From an uncultured Marinoscillum sp. (GTDB taxonomy: Bacteria; Bacteroidota; Bacteroidia; Cytophagales; MED-G16), in NCBI GenBank assembly GCA_902523065.1, contig CABYXZ010000006.1, forward strand, positions 62,001-126,000: a stretch of DNA of 64,000 bases, written 5' to 3'. A program made the position numbers and the translations under genes. The notes under the pieces are model-generated. The model was not told the origin of the DNA. It was given only the letters and a program-made list of their open reading frames with translations, and did no database searches. Shown here piece after piece: positions 55,501-61,920 of the stretch. Position 1 is the stretch's first letter; every line of letters begins with the position of its first letter.

Positions 55501-56222
55501 AAAAAGGTATTAATAGTGAAAGAGAAATGGCATATATGCTACACCTAAGTGGATTTGAGGTTAAAGATGTACACATGACCGACCTTGTGAGTGGTAAAGA
55601 AAATCTTGAAAATGTGAATATGGTAGTTTTCCCTGGCGGATTCTCAAATTCAGATGTCCTTGGTTCTGCAAAAGGATGGGCAGGGGCATTCAAATACAAT
55701 GAAAAAGCAAAAAAAGCTATTAATCAATTTTACAGTCGATCTAATACGTTAAGTTTAGGAGTTTGTAATGGATGTCAGCTGATGATGGAGTTAAATTTAA
55801 TCGATAAAAAGTTAAATGGAAATCATCCAAAAATGGAACATAATAATTCTAAAAAATTTGAATGCACATTCTCAGGTATTGATATTTTAGAATCTAATTC
55901 AGTTATGCTGAAGAATTTATCAGGTTCTACTTTGGGAATATGGTCAGCTCATGGAGAAGGTAAATTTAATCTTAAAGGTGCAGATGTAAATATTGTGGCA
56001 AAATTTCATTACGATGATTACCCAGGAAATCCAAATGGATCTGAAAAATCAGCAGCAGCAATTGCATCTAGTGATGGAAGACATCTTGCAATTATGCCTC
56101 ACCTAGAAAGATCTATTTTTCCATGGAATTGGGGACATTATGAACCAAATAGAAAAGATGAAGTTTCTCCTTGGATTTTACCTTTTCAAAATGCGAGGAA
56201 ATGGCTTGAGGAAAATGCATAA
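52575..56222 (+). CDS. purL: Phosphoribosylformylglycinamidine synthase, single-chain
   Basis: 1215 residues, the long PurL form with fused glutaminase. The synthetase part has ETHNFPTTVEPFSGAATGSG and SIHDHGAGGHLNCLSE; the C-terminal amidotransferase has FPGGFSNSDVLGSAKGWAG and nucleophile Cys1064 in GVCNGCQLMMEL. It makes FGAM from FGAR, ATP and glutamine in purine synthesis. It has its own upstream gap shared with the tetR operon. Confidence 0.97.
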   Translation: MISFFRNSDKLFFVVEHKSEFSESEVDRLEWLFSGSKLLKEKKLKGKFIGPRIEMTTPWSTNAVEITKNIGINSISRIEILKLGYDNYDSMTEFSYKNPDENIFHLKNLPEKVKYIENINQYNLEEGLALSFEEIDYLDNVSKRLKRKLTDSEVFGFSQVNSEHCRHKIFNGKFIINGKEMKKSLFEMIKLTSKKNPKNLISAYKDNVAFIKGPKIQMFTTNIKDSVDYYVTKNIKSSISLKAETHNFPTTVEPFSGAATGSGGEIRDRMAGGQASFPLAGTAVYMTSYPRLVENRSWEKNQIQKKWLYQNPKDILIKASNGASDYGNKFGQPLICGSVLTFEHTEKNKNIGYDKVIMLAGGIGYGKEDETMKKEIKEGDYVVVLGGDNYRIGMGGGAVSSLDTGELKNKLELNAVQRSNPEMQKRVCNVIRALGEEDKNPILSIHDHGAGGHLNCLSELLEETGGEIIIKKLPVGDPTLSEKEIIGNESQERMGLVIKKDNFEKIKKIADRERAPIYHVGEVKENKKLIFKGKNKIDPINLNLDDFFGSSPMTIIKDNLQKIEYDKPKYHSNLIIKYLENVLSLESVACKDWLTNKVDRCVTGRVATQQSVGEIQLPLNNLGVMALDFISNKGIATSIGFSPIVSLADEKIGAEYSILKSLTNIIWAPIRKGLENISLSANWMWPANNSGENARLYEAVKSVSDFAISLGVNIPTGKDSLSMTQKYPDGTKVLSPGTVIISAAAETSDIRKVIKPAVIKDFDSEFIFINFCKGTNLTGSSFYQTLSQIGNNVIQTKDPNSIIKYFKIIQEMIHNDEILSGHDISSGGFITSILEMNFPNSTHGMELNLNGFNEDDIVKILFNESPGIVIQIKKDGVERLSKENVEFIKLGKLIEERKLKFLHNNKRIELDIDHFRDIWFKTSFLLDSEQTNMDECKSRFLNYKNQKLKYKFPNSFTGKIKKGSYKKNIIAAVIREKGINSEREMAYMLHLSGFEVKDVHMTDLVSGKENLENVNMVVFPGGFSNSDVLGSAKGWAGAFKYNEKAKKAINQFYSRSNTLSLGVCNGCQLMMELNLIDKKLNGNHPKMEHNNSKKFECTFSGIDILESNSVMLKNLSGSTLGIWSAHGEGKFNLKGADVNIVAKFHYDDYPGNPNGSEKSAAAIASSDGRHLAIMPHLERSIFPWNWGHYEPNRKDEVSPWILPFQNARKWLEENA

Positions 56223-56250
56223 TTTAATTTTTTAAAATATAAAATTAAAT
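56222..56250 (+). terminator. A/T-only inverted repeat after purL
   Basis: ATTTAATTTT (56222-56231) and AAAATTAAAT (56241-56250) are exact inverted copies around nine bases. It has no G-C pairs, so as a terminator it would be weak; it may simply reflect base composition. It lies between the purL stop and the tRNA promoter. Confidence 0.3.
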
Positions 56251-56251
56251 C

Positions 56252-56259
56252 TACTTTTG
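56252..56259 (+). promoter_or_regulatory. Perfect Bacteroidota -7 box before tRNA-Gln
   Basis: TACTTTTG matches TANNTTTG at every fixed position and lies 13 bases before the mature tRNA, the right distance for a transcript start just ahead of it. No clear -33 TTTG is seen. Confidence 0.55.
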
Positions 56260-56272
56260 TAGGCCATAATAT

Positions 56273-56345
56273 TGGCTCATGGTGTAACTGGTAACACGTC
56301 TGGTTTTGGTCCAGAAGAGTCTAGGTTCGAGCCCTAGTGAGCCAA
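56273..56345 (+). tRNA. tRNA-Gln (anticodon TTG)
   Basis: A full cloverleaf is visible: acceptor stem TGGCTCA with TGAGCCA, D-arm GTGT/ACAC, anticodon stem TCTGG/CCAGA around loop TTTTGGT (anticodon TTG, reads CAA), and T-arm CTAGG/CCTAG around TTCGAGC. The discriminator is A and CCA is not encoded. It precedes prs by 13 bases and may be in the same transcript. Confidence 0.97.
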
Positions 56346-56358
56346 CAAAAAAACACTA

Positions 56359-57291
56359 ATGAGTACAGTTAAAATATTTTCAGGTAGTGGTTCAGAAGAG
56401 GTAGCAAAAAAAATAGCCAATGAGTTTGGTAAGCCACTTGGCAAGGGAAAACTCGGTAAGTTCAGTGATGGAGAATTAAGCTTTAGGTATACTGAGACAG
56501 TGAGAGGATCTGATGTCTATATCGTTCAGTCAACTGTAAACGGATCTGATAATTTAATAGAACTTTTTTTAATGATCGATGCAGCTAAAAGAGCAAGTGC
56601 AAAACATGTTAATGTTGTAATACCTTACTACGGTTATGCAAGGCAAGACAGAAAAGATAAGCCAAGAATAGCTGTCTCCGCTAAATTAATGGCTAATTTA
56701 TTGACCGCATCAGGTGCAAGCAGAGTTGTATCATGTGATCTTCATGCGGGTCAGATTCAAGGATTTTTTGATATACCACTAGACCACCTGAATGGTAGTT
56801 CAGTTTTTGTTCCTTATGTAAAAAAACTAAACCTAGAAAATGTAATTTTTGCCTCACCAGATGCTGGTGGAACAGAGAGAGTAAGAGATTACGCAAAATA
56901 CTTTGACTGTGAGTTTGTGATCTGTGATAAAACAAGAGAGAAAGCAAATGAAGTTAAAAGTGTTGAAGTGATTGGTGAGGTTAAAGATAAAGACGTCATA
57001 ATAGTTGATGATTTAATAGATACGGGAGGGACAATTGCAATGGCTTCAAATGTGATTATGGACAAAGGTGCCAAATCAGTGAGAGCCATAATAACACATC
57101 CAGTTTTAAGTGGTAATGCAGAAGAAAATTTAGAAAATTCATCACTTATCGAATTAGTTGTCACAGATAGTATTCCTTTAAATATTAGGAATAAAAAAAT
57201 AAAAGTGTTATCCATTGCAGGATTATTTGCAAAGGCAATTAGAAAAATTCATGAAAATGAATCTACTAGTTCACTTTTTATAAATAGATAA
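56359..57291 (+). CDS. prs: Ribose-phosphate pyrophosphokinase (PRPP synthetase)
   Basis: 310 residues, class I. IPYYGYARQDRKDKPR is the ATP-binding loop, CDLHAGQIQGFFDIP the metal/regulatory segment, FASPDAGGTERVRDYA the flexible loop, and VDDLIDTGGTI the ribose-5-phosphate loop. It makes PRPP, used by PyrE and the purine enzymes here. It lies between tRNA-Gln and rplY. Confidence 0.98.
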   Translation: MSTVKIFSGSGSEEVAKKIANEFGKPLGKGKLGKFSDGELSFRYTETVRGSDVYIVQSTVNGSDNLIELFLMIDAAKRASAKHVNVVIPYYGYARQDRKDKPRIAVSAKLMANLLTASGASRVVSCDLHAGQIQGFFDIPLDHLNGSSVFVPYVKKLNLENVIFASPDAGGTERVRDYAKYFDCEFVICDKTREKANEVKSVEVIGEVKDKDVIIVDDLIDTGGTIAMASNVIMDKGAKSVRAIITHPVLSGNAEENLENSSLIELVVTDSIPLNIRNKKIKVLSIAGLFAKAIRKIHENESTSSLFINR

Positions 57292-57300
57292 AATTAAATT

Positions 57301-57996
57301 ATGGAAACAATTGAGATTATAGGGTATAAAAGAGCAAATCTTGGTAAAAAAGAATCCAAAAAGTTAAGAGAAGAAGGAAATGTACCATGTGTTGTATATG
57401 GTGGAAAAGATCAAATACATTTTCATGCTCCAATGATTCTTTTCAGGGATCTTGTATACACTCCTGGAGCAAACTTTGTGAAACTTAACATCGAAGGTGA
57501 GGAAAAAGATGCAATACTTCAAGATATTCAATTTCATCCAGTAAGTGAAATTATATTACATGCAGACTTCTTAGAGTTAGATGATAATAAAAAGGTGAAA
57601 ATGGAAATTCCAGTAAAAGCTATTGGAAATTCACCTGGGGTGCAGCAGGGTGGAAAAATATTAATGAGAATAAGAAAATTATCAGTTATGGCTTATCCAA
57701 AAAATATGCCATCTTTTGTTGAAGTTGATATAAGCGAATTAGAACTTGGAAAAAGTGTAAAAGTTGAAGAGCTGCTAAATGATCAGTACGATATATTAAA
57801 CAGCCCTCTTGTATCTGTTGTATCAGTAAATGTACCTAGAGTAAAAATTGAAGTTGAAGAAGAGGAAGAAGAGGGAGAAGAAGGTGCAGAAGGTGCAGAA
57901 GGTGCAGAAGGTACAGCAGATGGCGGCGATAAGAAAGAAGCAGCCTCGGAAGGTGATAAAGGAGAAGAAAAGAAAGAAGAAAATAAAGAGTCTTAG
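57301..57996 (+). CDS. rplY: 50S ribosomal protein L25/Ctc
   Basis: 231 residues. The L25 domain (GYKRANLGKKESKKLREEG then PCVVYGG) binds 5S rRNA and is followed by the Ctc-type TL5 domain (FHPVSEIILHADFLEL). The last 45 residues are a highly acidic and Ala/Gly-rich tail with direct repeats, likely disordered. It lies 9 bases after prs, a conserved order in Bacteroidota. Confidence 0.96.
   Translation: METIEIIGYKRANLGKKESKKLREEGNVPCVVYGGKDQIHFHAPMILFRDLVYTPGANFVKLNIEGEEKDAILQDIQFHPVSEIILHADFLELDDNKKVKMEIPVKAIGNSPGVQQGGKILMRIRKLSVMAYPKNMPSFVEVDISELELGKSVKVEELLNDQYDILNSPLVSVVSVNVPRVKIEVEEEEEEGEEGAEGAEGAEGTADGGDKKEAASEGDKGEEKKEENKES
57883..57918. repeat. Tandem 9-base repeat in the rplY tail
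   Basis: Three exact copies of GGTGCAGAA (57883-57909) and a fourth imperfect one (GGTACAGCA) encode a Gly-Ala-Glu repeat in the acidic tail. Such repeats can vary in copy number by slippage without shifting frame. Confidence 0.85.
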
Positions 57997-58016
57997 ATCG
58001 AGATTGTAATTAATCG

Positions 58017-58051
58017 AAAGTTTAGTATAAATTTAAATACTAAACTTTTTG
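58017..58051 (+). terminator. Intrinsic terminator after rplY, just before pth
   Basis: AAGTTTAGTAT (58018-58028) and ATACTAAACTT (58037-58047) form an exact stem with an 8-base loop and a T-run to 58051. The pth ATG follows five bases later, at 58056. It should end the tRNA-prs-rplY transcript. Confidence 0.7.
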
Positions 58052-58055
58052 ATTA

Positions 58056-58613
58056 ATGAAGTATCTGATTGTCGGTCTTGGTAATGTTGGAGAAGAATAC
58101 GAAGGAACAAGACACAATATTGGATTTGAAATTCTAGACTCTTTTTCTAAAAAATATAAATCAGATTTTATTGTTGATAAACATGCTGAAATTTCAACAC
58201 TCAATTTAAAAGGCAAAAAGGTTAACCTGATAAAACCATCCAATTACGTAAATAATAGTGGAAAAGCAGTAAATTATTGGTGTCAGAAAATAGGAATTAA
58301 AAAAGAAAATCTATTAGTGATCGTTGATGATATAGCATTACCATTTGGGAAAATAAGATTAAAGAAAACTGGTTCAGATGGTGGACACAATGGTCTCAAA
58401 AGTATAGACATTCATCTAAATGATCGAAATTATTGTAGACTAAGATTTGGAATTGATAATAACTTCAGAAAAGGACAACAGTCAAAATATGTTCTAAGCA
58501 AATTTTCAAAAGAAGAAGACAAAGAGTTGGAATTTTTTATTATAGATGCTTGTGAGGCAATTGAGTCGTTTATTTTACAAGGATCAGAAGCAACTATGAA
58601 CGCTTATAACTAG
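58056..58613 (+). CDS. pth: Peptidyl-tRNA hydrolase
   Basis: 185 residues. VGLGNVGEEYEGTRHNIGFE at the start carries the catalytic His and Asn residues, KPSNYVNNSGKAV and VDDIALPFGKIRL follow, with SDGGHNGLKSI. It frees peptide from stalled peptidyl-tRNA. Its start lies 5 bases after the terminator T-run, so transcription must come from read-through or a promoter inside the hairpin region. Its stop overlaps that of metG. Confidence 0.97.
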   Translation: MKYLIVGLGNVGEEYEGTRHNIGFEILDSFSKKYKSDFIVDKHAEISTLNLKGKKVNLIKPSNYVNNSGKAVNYWCQKIGIKKENLLVIVDDIALPFGKIRLKKTGSDGGHNGLKSIDIHLNDRNYCRLRFGIDNNFRKGQQSKYVLSKFSKEEDKELEFFIIDACEAIESFILQGSEATMNAYN

Positions 58614-60619
58614 GCAACGACTGACCCATCGCCTATCTCAGAATCAGGTTGCATTAAACTCAAATTACCGTCTGAATCTTCAGCTAAAAGTAGCATTCCC
58701 TCACTCTCAAAACCCATCATTTTTCTAGGTTTTAAATTTATTAAAACCATCACCTTCTTATTTAGAATTTCTTCAGTTGAATAAAATTTTGCTATTCCGC
58801 TGAGAATAGTTCTCTCATCTATACCAGTATTAATTTTTAGCTTTAGTAACTTGTTTGACTTAGGAACATTTTCTGCTTCAATGACCGTACCAACTCTTAT
58901 ATCAACTTTTGAAAAATCATCAAACTCTATAACTTTTTTTTGGGGCATAACTTTAGATTTTTTCTCTTTTGAACTATTTAATTTATTAATCTGATCATCT
59001 ATAACTGAATTTTCAATTCTAGAAAAAATGTGTGCGCTTCCGCTGATTTCATGACCTGAAGATACAATATTACTTGAAAAAGATTTCCAATCTGTACGTT
59101 TAATTTTTAAGAGATTAAATATTTTCTCAGACGTGTGAGGCAGAAAAGGTTCACATAAAATTCCTAGTTTAGAAACGATTTGAATAGAATTAAACATAAC
59201 CTCCGATACATTTACTGGGTCATCATTAAATTTTTTCCAAGGCTCATTATCAGTAAGATACTTATTGCCCAATCTAGCTACGTCAATAACAAAACCCATA
59301 GCTTCTCTAAACTTAAAATTTTTAATCGATTTATCAATAGATTTCTTTAGGCTATCAATTTCTTTAATAACACTATTATTTTTGGAATTACATGTTGGTA
59401 CAATCCTATCATAAAATTTCTCAGTTAGAACAAGAACCCTATTAATATAATTTCCAAGAATAGATACCAACTCATTATTATTTTTGGATTGAAAATCTTT
59501 CCAGGTAAAGTCACTGTCTTTATTCTCTGGTAAGTTTGTGATAAGACAATACCTTAGCTCATCTTGCATGTTAGGAAACTCTTTTAGGTAGTCATTTAGC
59601 CAAACAGCCCAGTTTCTTGATGTAGAAATTTTTTCTCCCTCTAAATTCATAAATTCATTTGCAGGGACATTTTTTGGTAAGACATAACCACCATGCTCAA
59701 TAAGCATCATAGGAAAAATAATACAATGAAAAACAATATTATCCTTACCAATGAAATGAATCAAATTAGTATCATTATCTTTCCAGTAATCTTTCCATTC
59801 TTCACCCAATAGCTCTTTTGTTGCAGTAATATATCCTATTGGAGCATCAAACCAAACATATAAGACTTTACCTTCAGCATCTTTAATTGGCACCTTAACT
59901 CCCCAATCTAAATCTCTTGTCATGGCTCTTGGCTTAAGTCCATCTTTAATCCATGAGTTACACTGACCTATAACATTTGTCTTCCAATTTGATTTATCCT
60001 TTAGATAATCTTCGATTTTACTTTGTAGCTTATCCATTGGTAGGTACCAATTTTTAGTTTTTTTCTTTATTGGCTCATTATTACTTAAGGTTGATACCGG
60101 ATTTTTTAGATCTGAAGGACTTAAACTCTTCCCACATTTCTCACACTGATCTCCATAAGCACTATCATATAAACCGCAAGGACATTCCCCTTTGATATAC
60201 CTATCTGAAAGAAATTGATTTTCTGACTCGTCATAGTATTGGGTAGACTCTTTCTCATCAAAGACACCATTTTTATAAAGTTTTAAAAAAAAATCAGAAC
60301 TTGTCTCGTGATGAAGGTTATTTGAAGTCCTGGAAAAAATATCAAAGCTTATGCCAAATTCCTCAAAATTTTTTTTTATTTGGCTATAGTAAAAATCAAC
60401 TACATCTTTTGGTTTCTTTTTTTCATCTCTAGCCTTAATAGTTATTGGAACCCCATGTTCATCAGTACCACTAATAAATTTTACATCGTCACCAATTGAT
60501 CGAAGATACCTAACATAGATATCTGAGGGTATATAACATCCAGCCAGGTGTCCAATATGTATTGGTCCATTAGCGTAAATTAAAGCTGATGTGACTAAAT
60601 GTTTATTTTTTTTTGGCAC
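58610..60619 (-). CDS. metG: Methionyl-tRNA synthetase with C-terminal tRNA-binding domain
   Basis: 669 residues. Class I marks: YANGPIHIGHLAG (HIGH) and KISTSRNW (KMSKS variant). A Cys-rich zinc knuckle (ECPCG, QCEKCG) is in the connective part. The C-terminal 100 residues form an EMAPII/Trbp111 tRNA-binding domain (VDIRVGTVIEAENVPKSNKL; NLKPRKMMGFESEGMLL) that helps dimerisation. It charges tRNA-Met. The start overlaps the fabD stop by one base. Confidence 0.98.
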   Translation of the reverse strand: MPKKNKHLVTSALIYANGPIHIGHLAGCYIPSDIYVRYLRSIGDDVKFISGTDEHGVPITIKARDEKKKPKDVVDFYYSQIKKNFEEFGISFDIFSRTSNNLHHETSSDFFLKLYKNGVFDEKESTQYYDESENQFLSDRYIKGECPCGLYDSAYGDQCEKCGKSLSPSDLKNPVSTLSNNEPIKKKTKNWYLPMDKLQSKIEDYLKDKSNWKTNVIGQCNSWIKDGLKPRAMTRDLDWGVKVPIKDAEGKVLYVWFDAPIGYITATKELLGEEWKDYWKDNDTNLIHFIGKDNIVFHCIIFPMMLIEHGGYVLPKNVPANEFMNLEGEKISTSRNWAVWLNDYLKEFPNMQDELRYCLITNLPENKDSDFTWKDFQSKNNNELVSILGNYINRVLVLTEKFYDRIVPTCNSKNNSVIKEIDSLKKSIDKSIKNFKFREAMGFVIDVARLGNKYLTDNEPWKKFNDDPVNVSEVMFNSIQIVSKLGILCEPFLPHTSEKIFNLLKIKRTDWKSFSSNIVSSGHEISGSAHIFSRIENSVIDDQINKLNSSKEKKSKVMPQKKVIEFDDFSKVDIRVGTVIEAENVPKSNKLLKLKINTGIDERTILSGIAKFYSTEEILNKKVMVLINLKPRKMMGFESEGMLLLAEDSDGNLSLMQPDSEIGDGSVVA

Positions 60620-61488
60620 TATATTATGGATTCAGTTTTAATATCTCTATTAATTTTTTTTACAAGGCCCTGAAGCACTCTTCCTGGTCCACACTCTATA
60701 AATAAATTAATATTATCAGAAATCATATTATTTATTGTTTGAGTCCACAATACAGGAGATGTTAATTGGCTAATAAGATTTTCTTTTATCAAATTTATGT
60801 CTTCATTTCCTTTTGAATCTACATTCTGGTATATTGGTGCATTTGGTTTAGCAAAAGTCATTGAGTTGATGGCATCTTCAAGTTTTGATTTTGCGGGCTC
60901 CATATATTTTGAATGAAATCCACCTCCAACCATAAGCGGAATAGCTTTAGCTCCGTTTTTTTTAAATAGATCACATACGGTTGGCATAGTTTCAGAAGAA
61001 CCAGATATAACGACTTGACCATTACAATTAAAATTTGCAGGATCAATATCATCAAAATCTTTACAAATTTTTTTAACTAAATCATCCTCTAAACCAAGTA
61101 TTGCCGCCATAGTTGAATCACTTTCTGAACAAGCACTCTTCATAGCTCTTGCTCTCTCGAGTACAAGACCAAGACCATCCTCAAAACTAAGAGATCCTGA
61201 ACAAACAAGAGCGGTAAACTCACCAAGTGAGTGACCAGCATAAGCATCTGGTCTTCTTACTTTCCCTAATTCATAACAAACATATGAATGAATAAAAATA
61301 GCCGGTTGTGTTATGTCTGTTTTTTTAAGATCATCTTTAGACCCATTAAACATCACGTCAGTTATATCAAATCCCAGTATATTATTAGAGTTATTAAAAA
61401 TTTTTTTTGCTTGATCTGATGATTCGTAGAGATCTTTTCCCATACCTTCAAACTGGGAACCCTGACCAGGAAAAATTAGTGCTTTCAT
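60619..61488 (-). CDS. fabD: Malonyl-CoA:ACP transacylase
   Basis: 289 residues. FPGQGSQFEGMGKDL at the N-terminus, nucleophile Ser87 in GHSLGEF, and His192 in GGGFHSKYM complete the active site. It loads malonyl onto acyl carrier protein for fatty acid synthesis. It overlaps metG by one base. Confidence 0.97.
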   Translation of the reverse strand: MKALIFPGQGSQFEGMGKDLYESSDQAKKIFNNSNNILGFDITDVMFNGSKDDLKKTDITQPAIFIHSYVCYELGKVRRPDAYAGHSLGEFTALVCSGSLSFEDGLGLVLERARAMKSACSESDSTMAAILGLEDDLVKKICKDFDDIDPANFNCNGQVVISGSSETMPTVCDLFKKNGAKAIPLMVGGGFHSKYMEPAKSKLEDAINSMTFAKPNAPIYQNVDSKGNEDINLIKENLISQLTSPVLWTQTINNMISDNINLFIECGPGRVLQGLVKKINRDIKTESII

Positions 61489-61518
61489 GATATTTTTGAA
61501 GCAAAAATAGTTAATTAA

Positions 61519-61920
61519 CTAGTCATATATAAACCTATCAACTATTTCTTTAGATGGCACATCACACTTATCATATTTACCAAATAATCTATACCTATAA
61601 TTAGCAAAAAGATCATAAAATGAATCTCTTAAAACTCTTGGAAAAATTTGTAACAAATTAAAAATTCGAAAGAGTCCACCAAATCCAGTGAAAATTTTAA
61701 TTACAGCATCAGATTTTTTATAAATTTTATCTCCAGAATACAACACAATAGATTTACCTATTTGATCTCCATCCATTTTATTTTTTAAAATTTTATCAGA
61801 AATCTTGGATGATATATTGGCAAAGGAGTAGATTTTTTTCCTGTCAATTTTTATTAAAAATCTTATAAATCGGCTACAAACAACACAATAACCATCATAG
61901 AAAATAATATTATTTGTCAT
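61519..61920 (-). CDS. DCC-family thiol-disulfide oxidoreductase (DUF393)
   Basis: A small protein of about 133 residues from the ATG at 61918-61920. FYDGYCVVCSRFIRFLIKID holds the D-x-x-C-x-x-C motif that names the family; a role in thiol exchange is assumed rather than proven. The ATG overlaps the TGA of the T9SS gene (ATGA), so the pair is translationally coupled. I rejected a start 18 bases upstream for this reason. Confidence 0.88.
   Translation of the reverse strand: MTNNIIFYDGYCVVCSRFIRFLIKIDRKKIYSFANISSKISDKILKNKMDGDQIGKSIVLYSGDKIYKKSDAVIKIFTGFGGLFRIFNLLQIFPRVLRDSFYDLFANYRYRLFGKYDKCDVPSKEIVDRFIYD

Noticed and set aside
57883-57918. Tandem repeat as a possible CRISPR or VNTR element
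   Set aside because: The units are 9 bases, in frame, and code for an acidic tail; no spacers exist.
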